A stretch of 64,000 nt of DNA from Paraglaciecola hydrolytica (GTDB lineage: Bacteria > Pseudomonadota > Gammaproteobacteria > Enterobacterales > Alteromonadaceae). The stretch spans positions 101,780 through 165,779 of the forward strand of contig NZ_LSNE01000020.1 of the NCBI RefSeq assembly GCF_001565895.1, in the 5' to 3' direction. Numbering within the stretch: position 1 is the stretch's first letter; the number at the start of each line of letters is the position of its first letter. Shown here piece after piece: positions 43,249 to 51,373 of the stretch. Made by a program: the position numbers and the translations under genes. The notes beneath the pieces are model-generated. The model was given only the letters and a program-made list of their open reading frames with translations. It ran no database searches and was not told where the DNA came from.

Positions 43249-45378
43249 GTGTATCTGTTTGAGGGGCTAAAGCAAAAACTTGAAGCTTATCTGCCATCTG
43301 ACAAGGTTGCGGATGTTCAACGAGCGTTTTTAGTTGCCAGAGATGCACATAGCGGACAAATGCGCTCTAGCGGTGATCCCTATATTACCCATCCGGTTGC
43401 TGTAGCCAGTATCTTGGCCGATATGCGCCTTGATCACGAAACCCTGATGGCAGCGTTGCTGCATGATGTTATTGAAGATACTCACCACGATAAAGAAGGC
43501 TTGAGTGCTCAGTTTGGCAACACCGTTGGCGAATTGGTTGAAGGTGTAAGCAAGCTCGAAAAAATTCAATTTAGTAGTACTCAAGAAGCTCAAGCAGAAA
43601 ATTTTCGTAAAATGATCATGGCTATGGTCAAAGATATCCGAGTGATATTGATTAAGTTGGCCGATCGTACCCACAATATGCGCACCCTAGGATCTTTACG
43701 TCCTGATAAACGCCGCCGTATAGCTCGTGAAACCCTCGATATTTATTCGCCTATTGCCCATCGTTTAGGTATTCATGATATTAAAAATGAGCTCGAAGAC
43801 TTAGGTTTTCAGGCCATGTATCCTCTTCGTTATAGAGCATTAAAGGGCGCAGTAAAACAAGCTCGTGGCAATCGTAAAGAAGTTATCGAAAATACCCGCA
43901 AAGAAGTTGAAACTCGTTTAGCCGCAGCAGGCATTGAAGCCTTGACCACAGGCCGTGAAAAACATTTGTATTCCATTTATCGTAAGATGAAAAACAAGGA
44001 GTTAATGTTTAACGAGGTCATGGATATTTATGCGTTTAGGGTAGTCGTTAATAGTGTTGATAACTGTTATCGCGCCTTAGGTGCCATGCACGGTTTGTAT
44101 AAACCCATTGAAAGCCGCTTTAAAGATTATATCGCTATCCCCCGTACCAATGGTTATCAATCCTTGCATACTTCTTTGATTGGCCCCCATGGTATTCCGG
44201 TCGAGATCCAAATTCGTACTCAAGCCATGGATCAAATGGCAGATAAAGGCGTAGCTGCCCATTGGTTGTATAAAGATTCCGATGATACTAGTGATACCAC
44301 GGCTCAGGTTAGAGCACGTAAGTGGATGCAATCACTGATTGAATTGCAACAAAGTGCTAGTTCATCATTTGAGTTTATCGAAAACGTTAAAACCGATCTC
44401 TTCCCTGACGAAATATATGTCTTTACCCCAGATGGGCGCATTATTGAGTTGCCGATGGGTGCCACTGCCGTGGACTTTGCTTATGCGGTGCATACCGATG
44501 TGGGGAATTCATGTGTGGGTGTTAAAGTTGAACGTCGTACTTATTCTTTGAGTAAACCCTTAGAAAATGGTCAAACTGTTGAAATCATTACTTCGCCACG
44601 GGCTAAACCTAATGCTAACTGGTTGAATTTTGTGGTCAGTGCAAGGGCACGTTCGCATATTCGCCACTACCTTAAAAATCAACGTTCTGAAGAGGCGGTG
44701 GTGATGGGTAGCCGTTTGCTGCGCCATGCCTTAGGTAGCGTTAAATTAGATGATATCCCGGTGCATGAGATTGAGCGGGTAGTGCTCGAAACTAAACACA
44801 ATAATTTTGATGCTTTACTGGCAGACATTGGTTTGGGTAATGAACTCAGTGCCATAGTCGCGCGCCGTTTAATCGGTGATACGCCTGAACTGTCAGACAA
44901 ACAGTTAAAAGTAGCCATAAAAGGTACCGAAGGTTTATTGGTGTCTTATTCTCGCTGCTGTCATCCGATCCCTGATGATCCCATCGTGGCTATTTTGAGC
45001 CCAGGGCGCGGCATGGTTATTCATCAAAATGGGTGCAGTAATATTCGTAAACTGAGTAAAGAGGAGCCTCACAGGGTATTAGTGATGCAGTGGGGGACTA
45101 ATGTTAGTGGTGAGTTTAATGCGGCTTTACGTATAGAATTGATCAACCATCAAGGCACCCTCGCCACCCTGACTAATACGGTTGCCAGCTGTGGCTCAAA
45201 TATTATTGGTCTGCAAACAGAAGAAAAAGAAAGTAATATTTACTATATTGATATCGAGTTAACCACCAAAAACCGACTGCAACTCGCAAACGTTATGCGC
45301 AGAATTCGGATTATGCCAGAAGTCCAGCGGGTTTCACGGCATAGTCAAAGCAAACATAACAAGTCTCCTAACGCTTAA
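43249..45378 (+). CDS. spoT: Bifunctional (p)ppGpp synthetase/hydrolase SpoT
   Basis: 709 residues, GTG start at the usual family N-terminus (MYLFEGLKQKLEAYLP). HD hydrolase domain with ALLHDVIEDT and KLADRTHNMRTL, synthetase domain with EKHLYSIYRKM and YIAIPRTNGYQSLHTSL, TGS domain (IYVFTPDGRIIELP), zinc-finger/RIS region (VSYSRCCHPIPDD) and C-terminal ACT domain. The intact HD motifs make hydrolase activity expected. It balances ppGpp under nutrient stress. Followed by ridA after 15 bases. Confidence 0.97.
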   Translation: MYLFEGLKQKLEAYLPSDKVADVQRAFLVARDAHSGQMRSSGDPYITHPVAVASILADMRLDHETLMAALLHDVIEDTHHDKEGLSAQFGNTVGELVEGVSKLEKIQFSSTQEAQAENFRKMIMAMVKDIRVILIKLADRTHNMRTLGSLRPDKRRRIARETLDIYSPIAHRLGIHDIKNELEDLGFQAMYPLRYRALKGAVKQARGNRKEVIENTRKEVETRLAAAGIEALTTGREKHLYSIYRKMKNKELMFNEVMDIYAFRVVVNSVDNCYRALGAMHGLYKPIESRFKDYIAIPRTNGYQSLHTSLIGPHGIPVEIQIRTQAMDQMADKGVAAHWLYKDSDDTSDTTAQVRARKWMQSLIELQQSASSSFEFIENVKTDLFPDEIYVFTPDGRIIELPMGATAVDFAYAVHTDVGNSCVGVKVERRTYSLSKPLENGQTVEIITSPRAKPNANWLNFVVSARARSHIRHYLKNQRSEEAVVMGSRLLRHALGSVKLDDIPVHEIERVVLETKHNNFDALLADIGLGNELSAIVARRLIGDTPELSDKQLKVAIKGTEGLLVSYSRCCHPIPDDPIVAILSPGRGMVIHQNGCSNIRKLSKEEPHRVLVMQWGTNVSGEFNAALRIELINHQGTLATLTNTVASCGSNIIGLQTEEKESNIYYIDIELTTKNRLQLANVMRRIRIMPEVQRVSRHSQSKHNKSPNA

Positions 45379-45393
45379 TTTAAAAGGTAATTT

Positions 45394-45780
45394 ATGTCTA
45401 AGTCTGTAATTCATACTGATCAGGCGCCACAAGCTATTGGCACCTATAGCCAAGCCATTAAAAGTGGTACTACTGTGTACTTGTCAGGTCAAATCCCTTT
45501 AGTACCAGAAACCATGAATATGGTATCTGAAGATTTTGCTGAGCAAGCTCATCAGGTATTTAAAAATATCCAAGCCGTTTGTGAAGCTGCGGGTGGTACC
45601 ACAGCGGATCTGGCTAAAGTGAATATCTTTTTGACTGACTTGGGCAAGTTTGCCATCGTCAACGAAGTGATGAGCCAGTATATTAAACAGCCTTATCCGG
45701 CCCGTGCTGCGGTGCAAGTCAGCGCATTGCCACGTGGTGCCCAGATTGAAATTGATGGCGTGATGGAACTACCGGAATAA
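45394..45780 (+). CDS. ridA: RidA family enamine/imine deaminase
   Basis: 128 residues. [46 protein letters not shown] and [21 protein letters not shown] are canonical, with the active-site Arg in ARAAV. It hydrolyses reactive enamines made by PLP enzymes. AAAGGTAA precedes the ATG. Commonly found right after spoT in gammaproteobacteria, as here. Confidence 0.96.
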   Translation: MSKSVIHTDQAPQAIGTYSQAIKSGTTVYLSGQIPLVPETMNMVSEDFAEQAHQVFKNIQAVCEAAGGTTADLAKVNIFLTDLGKFAIVNEVMSQYIKQPYPARAAVQVSALPRGAQIEIDGVMELPE

Positions 45781-45850
45781 GCACCCGAATAAGCTCCCTG
45801 AGTTAACTTAAGTGCTCCGTTCAAAAACTAACACCGCAGCCGCCAGTAGC

Positions 45851-46540
45851 ATGTCGGCCGAGCGTTATCAGCGTATCTCAACCTTTGCTGATCTACGTCA
45901 GGCTGACTTAACCGTATGCCTTGAGCAAGTACATAAACCCCATAATGTCTCAGCGGTATTACGCAGTTGTGATGCTGTGGGTATTCATACTGTGCATGCG
46001 GTTGCTACCGACGAAAACGTAATGCGTAAAGATACTGCCATGGGCGCTGAAGACTGGGTCTTTACTCAGCGACATGGCTCAATCCAAGCCGCGGTCGAAC
46101 ATTTTCATCAACAAAAAATGCAGGTGCTAGTTACGCATCTGGATGATGAAGCGGTAGATTTTCGTGAGATAGATTACACACTTCCTACCGCTATTATCCT
46201 CGGCCAAGAAAAGTTTGGCGCTACGCCAGAAGCTCTGGCCTTGGCAGACAAAAAAATTATTATCCCCATGGTTGGCATGGTGCAATCCCTCAATGTCTCA
46301 GTGGCGGCTGCGCTGGTTTTGTACGAAGCCCAGCGCCAGCGTCAGCAAGCCGGTTTATACCAGCGCAATCAACTGAGTTTTGAACAAAGACAGATTTTGT
46401 TATTTAAAGGCGGCTTTCCGCGTTTATATGCCTTGTGTGAAAAAAAAGGCATTGGCCACCCGCCTATAGATGAAAGTGGCAAAATAGTTGCCGGGCCAGA
46501 ATGGTGGCAACAATTGCAATTTAGTGAAAAGCATAAATAA
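45851..46540 (+). CDS. trmH: tRNA (guanosine-18-2'-O)-methyltransferase
   Basis: Start taken at ATG 45851 (MSAERYQRI) because it matches the family N-terminus and gives the usual 229 residues; a GTG 39 bases earlier is possible and neither has a strong ribosome site. SPOUT-fold motifs are present: LTVCLEQVHKPHNVSAVLRSCDAVG (motif 1), ILGQEKFGATPEAL (motif 2) and IPMVGMVQSLNVSVAAALVLYE (motif 3, the knot). It methylates G18 of tRNA using S-adenosylmethionine. Part of the spoT-trmH-recG block. Confidence 0.95.
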   Translation: MSAERYQRISTFADLRQADLTVCLEQVHKPHNVSAVLRSCDAVGIHTVHAVATDENVMRKDTAMGAEDWVFTQRHGSIQAAVEHFHQQKMQVLVTHLDDEAVDFREIDYTLPTAIILGQEKFGATPEALALADKKIIIPMVGMVQSLNVSVAAALVLYEAQRQRQQAGLYQRNQLSFEQRQILLFKGGFPRLYALCEKKGIGHPPIDESGKIVAGPEWWQQLQFSEKHK

Positions 46541-46605
46541 ATCGAAAGTATCTAATCAAGGCGCGGGTCTACTCAGGCAAACCCACTTCATATAATGAGA
46601 ACTTC

Positions 46606-47247
46606 ATGAAAAACCGTTTATTACTTAATTTATGTACTGGCCTAACACTAGCATTGTTATCTTTACCTGGCTTGGCCCTTGATCGCACTAAAATTGCTGA
46701 TGATGCCGCTAACGTTACGCCCTTACTTATTGGCCAAACTGCGCCGAACAGCACCTTAAAAACCGTGGATGATGCACCCGTTAGCTTAAAAGCCCTTACT
46801 ATGGAAAAACCCACAGTACTGATTTTCTATCGTGGTGGTTGGTGCCCTTATTGTAATCGCCAGTTAGCTGGACTAAAGGATATTGAAGCTGAACTCGATG
46901 CCCTAGGTTATCAAATAATCGCTATTTCGCCTGAAACCCCAGCGCAATTGCAAAGCCAAAAGCTGCAAGAAAAATTCACTGTTCGTTTATTATCTGATGC
47001 TTCGCTAAGTGCTATCAGTGGTTTTGGTATTGGTTTTTATGTGGCCGATGACACCACGGCAAACTACAAATCCAAGTGGGACATTGATTTAAATAAACAA
47101 GACAATAGCGGTAAAGCCGTATTGCCAGCCCCTGCGGTATTTATTTTGGATAAAAATGCTAAGGTAAAATTCAGTTTTGTAAATCCGGATTTCAAAGAGC
47201 GTTTATCTCCTGAGTTATTATTGTCAGCGGCTAAACTGGTACTGTAA
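46606..47247 (+). CDS. Exported peroxiredoxin/thioredoxin-fold protein
   Basis: 213 residues with a signal peptide (NLCTGLTLALLSLPGLALD). VLIFYRGGWCPYCNRQLAGL is the active-site helix of the AhpC/TSA-like peroxiredoxin-like family, with a CxxC pair. YQIIAISPETPAQL and PAPAVFILDKNAKVKF complete the thioredoxin fold. Likely a periplasmic peroxide or thiol reductase. It interrupts the usual trmH-recG adjacency and is followed by a hairpin. Confidence 0.88.
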   Translation: MKNRLLLNLCTGLTLALLSLPGLALDRTKIADDAANVTPLLIGQTAPNSTLKTVDDAPVSLKALTMEKPTVLIFYRGGWCPYCNRQLAGLKDIEAELDALGYQIIAISPETPAQLQSQKLQEKFTVRLLSDASLSAISGFGIGFYVADDTTANYKSKWDIDLNKQDNSGKAVLPAPAVFILDKNAKVKFSFVNPDFKERLSPELLLSAAKLVL

Positions 47248-47255
47248 CTATATTT

Positions 47256-47279
47256 GCTGAGCTCGTTAAAGAGCTCAGC
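47256..47279 (+). terminator. Hairpin after the peroxiredoxin-like gene
   Basis: GCTGAGCTC and GAGCTCAGC form a nine-base-pair stem with a six-base loop, nine bases after the stop; a T-containing stretch (GTTTAGCC, then GTTTTG) follows. Confidence 0.55.
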
Positions 47280-47409
47280 GTTTAGCCTCGTTTTGTTGCC
47301 TAAACCACTGTGCTGAAACTCGCATTTTCAAACATTTACGGTATATTATGCCGCTCAGTTCACCAGTTGGCGTACACATCGATACGCCAGACAAGACCAT
47401 TAGGACAAC

Positions 47410-49485
47410 ATGCGAGGATTAGCAACGACGCCGGTTACCGAACTTAAAGGAGTAGGCGCTAAAGTCGCTGAAAACCTGACTAAGTTGGGGATCTTGAGTG
47501 TTCAGGATTTGTTATTCCATCTACCCCATCGCTATGAAGATCGCACCCGCATTTATGCCATCAGTAATTTACAGCCTTTTATAAGCACTAATATTCAGGG
47601 CGAAATCACCTCTTGTGATGTGCAGTTTGGCCGTAAACGTATGTTAATTGTGCGCGTCAGTGATGGCACAGGCACGGTGACCTTACGATTTTTTCATTTT
47701 AGTGCAGCGCAAAAAAACAACTTAGAGCTGGGCAAGACCATCCGCTGTTTTGGCGAGATCAAAGCCGGTAAGTTTGGTTTTGAAATTCTCCATCCTGAAT
47801 ACAAAGTGGTTGATGTGGATAGTCAGGTGCCAGTGCAAGAATCCCTTACGCCGGTTTACCCTGCTACCGAAGGTATCAAACAACTCACCTTACGCAGCCT
47901 GACCGAACAAGCTTTAGTGCTGTTACGTAAAGGTGGTTTAGCTGAGCTCTTGCCCGAAGGTTTGTATCAGCAACAAATTAGTTTGCACGATGCTTTGCAA
48001 TTGGTACACCGTCCGCCACCGGATGTGACTTTGACCTTGTTAGAGCAAGGTAAACACCCCGCTCAGCAGCGTTTGGTGCTCGAAGAATTACTTGCCCACC
48101 ATTTAAGTGTATTAAAGGTGCGTCAGCAAAGTCAGCAGCAGCGCAGTTTTGCGATTAAACCGGCTGGTGATCTACTGACTCAATTTTTGGCTCAGTTGCC
48201 GTTTAAACCGACTGGTGCCCAGAGTCGGGTACTCAATGATATACAACAAGATATGCAGTTAAATCGGCCCATGATGCGTTTAGTGCAGGGTGATGTAGGC
48301 TCGGGTAAAACCCTAGTCGCAGTGATGGCGGCATTATCTGCCATTAACGCTGGTCATCAGGTTGCTTTAATGGCACCCACAGAATTGTTAGCCGAGCAAC
48401 ATGCCAATAACTTTCGCCAATGGCTTAATCCCCTTGGCATCGAGGTAGGTTGGTTAGCGGGCAAGCTTAAAGCAAAAGTACGTGAGCAGGCGCTTACTTC
48501 TTTGCAATCAGGTGAAACACAAATGCTGGTCGGTACTCATGCAATATTTCAGGAGGCTGTGCAATTTTCCAATCTAGCCCTAGTGATAGTGGATGAGCAG
48601 CATAGATTTGGTGTACATCAGCGTTTGGCGCTGCGTGAAAAAGGTGAAGCACAAGGGGCTTTTCCCCATCAATTGATTATGACTGCTACGCCTATTCCAC
48701 GTACCTTGGCAATGACGGCCTATGCTGATCTAGATACCTCGATCATAGACGAGCTTCCACCTGGGCGCACGCCAGTTAAAACCGTGGTGCTGCCAGATAC
48801 TCGCCGTGAAGAAGTGATACTCAGAGTGCGTAATGCGGTGGTTGAGCTTAATCGACAAGTCTATTGGGTGTGCACCCTGATTGAAGAGTCTGAGTTTTTA
48901 CAAAGTCAGGCCGCTGAAGATACCGCAGTGATTTTGACCACCCTGTTGCCAGAACTTAGAGTCGGTTTAGTGCATGGCCGCCTGAAAGCCGATGAAAAAC
49001 AGCAGATCATGGCGGAGTTTAAAGCAGGTAATCTGGATTTATTAGTGGCGACAACTGTGATAGAAGTCGGCGTCGATGTACCCAATGCCAGCTTAATGAT
49101 CATCGAAAATCCTGAACGTTTAGGACTGGCTCAACTTCATCAGTTACGCGGGCGAGTAGGGCGTGGCTCGGTAGAAAGCCACTGTGTGCTGATGTACCAA
49201 AGCCCTTTATCTAAAACTGCGGCTAAACGTTTAGCGGTATTACGGGAATCTAATGACGGCTTTTATATCGCCCAGCAAGATCTCGAAATACGTGGTCCGG
49301 GTGAATTACTCGGCACCAAACAAACTGGTTTGGCGGATTTAAAAATTGCCGATCTTATTCGTGATGCCGAATTGATCCCCCAGGTACAAGAACTGGCTCA
49401 GCATTTGTGGCAACATTATCCTGCCAATGCCCAAGCTATTATTAATCGTTGGTTAGCTCATAAAGAACATTACGGTCATGCTTGA
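47410..49485 (+). CDS. recG: ATP-dependent DNA helicase RecG
   Basis: 691 residues, standard length. The N-terminal wedge domain (LKGVGAKVAENLTKLGI, LPHRYEDRT) with an OB fold is followed by helicase motifs: MRLVQGDVGSGKT (Walker A), ALMAPTELLAEQHA, IVDEQHRFGV (DEQH), MTATPIPRTLAM, LVATTVIEVGVDVPNA and QLHQLRGRVGRG. RecG regresses stalled replication forks and moves Holliday junctions. The rsmJ start lies inside its last codons (8-base overlap). Confidence 0.97.
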   Translation: MRGLATTPVTELKGVGAKVAENLTKLGILSVQDLLFHLPHRYEDRTRIYAISNLQPFISTNIQGEITSCDVQFGRKRMLIVRVSDGTGTVTLRFFHFSAAQKNNLELGKTIRCFGEIKAGKFGFEILHPEYKVVDVDSQVPVQESLTPVYPATEGIKQLTLRSLTEQALVLLRKGGLAELLPEGLYQQQISLHDALQLVHRPPPDVTLTLLEQGKHPAQQRLVLEELLAHHLSVLKVRQQSQQQRSFAIKPAGDLLTQFLAQLPFKPTGAQSRVLNDIQQDMQLNRPMMRLVQGDVGSGKTLVAVMAALSAINAGHQVALMAPTELLAEQHANNFRQWLNPLGIEVGWLAGKLKAKVREQALTSLQSGETQMLVGTHAIFQEAVQFSNLALVIVDEQHRFGVHQRLALREKGEAQGAFPHQLIMTATPIPRTLAMTAYADLDTSIIDELPPGRTPVKTVVLPDTRREEVILRVRNAVVELNRQVYWVCTLIEESEFLQSQAAEDTAVILTTLLPELRVGLVHGRLKADEKQQIMAEFKAGNLDLLVATTVIEVGVDVPNASLMIIENPERLGLAQLHQLRGRVGRGSVESHCVLMYQSPLSKTAAKRLAVLRESNDGFYIAQQDLEIRGPGELLGTKQTGLADLKIADLIRDAELIPQVQELAQHLWQHYPANAQAIINRWLAHKEHYGHA

Positions 49486-50281
49486 TATTCATAATCGCAC
49501 CACTCCTGTTACCGTGCCGCAAGGTGCCAGCGTGGCTTTGCTGAGCAAAGCCCAACAAACGGCTGAATACTGGGGTTTGCCTTTTGTTGCCAACGCGACT
49601 CAAGGACTGGTGTTGTTGCAAAGCGAACAACACTTGGCGCTTAAACAACTCGACGAACCCAAAGTAGGCGAAGTGCTGGTCGACTTTGCCTCCGACGCCC
49701 TGACCTTTAGGCGTTTACACGGAGGTGGTAAAAAAGAAGCCATTGCCAAGGCCGTGGGCTTAAAAGGCCAAGTAGGTTTAAAAGTCTTAGATGCGACAGC
49801 GGGCTTAGGCCGTGATGCTTTTGTCTTAGCCAGTTTGGGCTGTAAGTTACAGTTAATCGAACGTTCACCGGTAGTGGCGGCTTTGTTGGCTGATGGGATT
49901 GAACGAGCTAAGCAAAGCGGTGAACTGGCCTCTTGGTTGCCCCAGTCTATGATTTTGCAACACGGCATTGCGATTGAGCTAATGAATGATTGGCAAGCTG
50001 AGCGCCCCGATGTGGTGTATTTAGATCCCATGTTCCCCCATCGTAAAAAATCAGCCTTAGTTAAAAAAGAAATGCGTTTGTTTCAGCAATTGCTAGGCCC
50101 AGATGAAGATGCCGACCTATTATTAAAACCGGCTTTGGCCTTAGCCTTAAAACGCGTGGTCGTTAAACGCCCAGCAGACGCGCCCTATCTGGCAGGCCTT
50201 AAACCACAAATAGAGATGCAAGGCAAAGCCAACCGGTTTGATATTTACCTCATTGTAAGTCACAAGGAGGACGCATCATGA
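49478..50281 (+). CDS. rsmJ: 16S rRNA (guanine-1516-N2)-methyltransferase RsmJ
   Basis: 267 residues. S-adenosylmethionine motif I KVLDATAGLGRDAFVLASLG, the DFASDALTFRRLHGGG block and the catalytic VVYLDPMFPHRKKSALVKKEM identify RsmJ (YhiQ). It modifies G1516 of 16S rRNA in the small subunit. It overlaps recG by 8 bases and the next gene by 4 (ATGA-type), so the three are translated as a chain. Confidence 0.95.
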   Translation: MLDIHNRTTPVTVPQGASVALLSKAQQTAEYWGLPFVANATQGLVLLQSEQHLALKQLDEPKVGEVLVDFASDALTFRRLHGGGKKEAIAKAVGLKGQVGLKVLDATAGLGRDAFVLASLGCKLQLIERSPVVAALLADGIERAKQSGELASWLPQSMILQHGIAIELMNDWQAERPDVVYLDPMFPHRKKSALVKKEMRLFQQLLGPDEDADLLLKPALALALKRVVVKRPADAPYLAGLKPQIEMQGKANRFDIYLIVSHKEDAS

Positions 50282-50667
50282 TGATCAGCAACGTCAGTGT
50301 ATTGGTTGCTAACTACGATCGTGACATTGATTTTTATGTCAATAAGTTGGGGTTTAAGCTCTTATGTGACGTACCTGTAACAAGTGAGCAACGCTGGATC
50401 CGAGTTGCGCCACAACATAATGCATCAACTAGTGCTTTAGTATTAACCTTGGCCAATCAACAACAGCAGCACCTAATTGGCAAACAAGCTGGAGAAGGTG
50501 TTTTTCTGTTTTTGCAAAGTGAAGATTTTTGGACTGATTATCAAGGTATGCAAACCGCTGGCGTGGAATTTTTAGAGCAGCCCAGAGAAGAGATTTACGC
50601 TACCGTGGTTATGTTTCGCGATGGTGAAGGCAATAAGTGGGATTTATTACAGCCCAAAAACAATTAA
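50278..50667 (+). CDS. VOC-fold (glyoxalase/bleomycin-resistance-like) protein
   Basis: 129 residues with two beta-alpha-beta-beta-beta repeats: MISNVSVLVANYDRDIDFYVNKLGFKLLCDV, and later GVEFLEQPREEIYATVVMFRDGEGNKWDLLQ. Metal ligands of the VOC superfamily are expected near VSV and the late Glu. GAGGACGC stands before the ATG, which overlaps the rsmJ stop. Substrate unknown; such proteins may be lyases, dioxygenases or binding proteins. Confidence 0.85.
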   Translation: MMISNVSVLVANYDRDIDFYVNKLGFKLLCDVPVTSEQRWIRVAPQHNASTSALVLTLANQQQQHLIGKQAGEGVFLFLQSEDFWTDYQGMQTAGVEFLEQPREEIYATVVMFRDGEGNKWDLLQPKNN

Positions 50668-50680
50668 TGTGGAGAATAAG

Positions 50681-51154
50681 ATGATTAAAACTGGTGATAC
50701 CTTACCCGAAGTAACCTTTAGTTTACGTAAAGATGGCATTAGCTCTAACCCCACCACAGCTGACATTTTTGCTGGCAAAAAAGTAGTGGTTTTTGCGGTG
50801 CCAGGAGCTTTTACGCCAACCTGTTCTGAAGCCCATTTACCTGGCTATGTAAGCTTATTTGATAAATTTCAAGCTAAGGGCATTGATAGTGTTGTCTGTA
50901 CCTCGGTGAATGATGCCTTTGTTATGGCTGCGTGGGGCGATGCCCATAATGCCGAACACCTCATTATGCTGGCCGATGGTGGCGCTGAATTTGCCAGCGC
51001 CATAGGTTTAGCCAAACAAACCGCAACTTTTGGTGGTTTACGCTCGGTGCGTTACGCCATGTTAGTTGACGATGGTGTGGTCAAGGTGCTTAACATAGAA
51101 GCCCCAGGCAAGTTTGAAGTCAGTACTGCTGAGATGATGTTAGCTTTGGTATAA
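50681..51154 (+). CDS. Peroxiredoxin, Prx5 type
   Basis: Start at 50681 (MIKTGDTLPEVTF), preceded by GGAG; the frame runs further up but overlaps the VOC gene. 157 residues. VVVFAVPGAFTPTCSEAHLPGY contains the peroxidatic Cys with the T-x2-C motif, and SVVCTSVNDAFVMAAWG holds a second Cys. It reduces peroxides in the cytoplasm using thiols or glutathione/glutaredoxin. Last gene of the recG-rsmJ-VOC chain, ending before a terminator. Confidence 0.93.
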   Translation: MIKTGDTLPEVTFSLRKDGISSNPTTADIFAGKKVVVFAVPGAFTPTCSEAHLPGYVSLFDKFQAKGIDSVVCTSVNDAFVMAAWGDAHNAEHLIMLADGGAEFASAIGLAKQTATFGGLRSVRYAMLVDDGVVKVLNIEAPGKFEVSTAEMMLALV

Positions 51155-51273
51155 AGATGTGCGGATAAGATTGCGGCTAACAAAGTAGTAACCTGTCATG
51201 GTTGAGTAAGACATATAATTATCTTACCAAAATTAACATGTAATACTCGCTTGTAAACCCGACAGTCTTTAGC

Positions 51274-51305
51274 AAAAAGCCCAGCAAATAATGACTGGGC
51301 TTTTT
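51274..51305. terminator. Intrinsic terminator
   Basis: AAAAAGCCCAG and CTGGGCTTTTT pair around a ten-base loop; the A and T tails make it work in both directions. It lies between the Prx5-type gene and the convergent ABC permease gene. Confidence 0.88.
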
Positions 51306-51373
51306 CATTCAAGCGCCTTGATTATGTGCTTTTAAATTCTCGCTGAGTGTACATTTATTTAATGGAGTTGGTA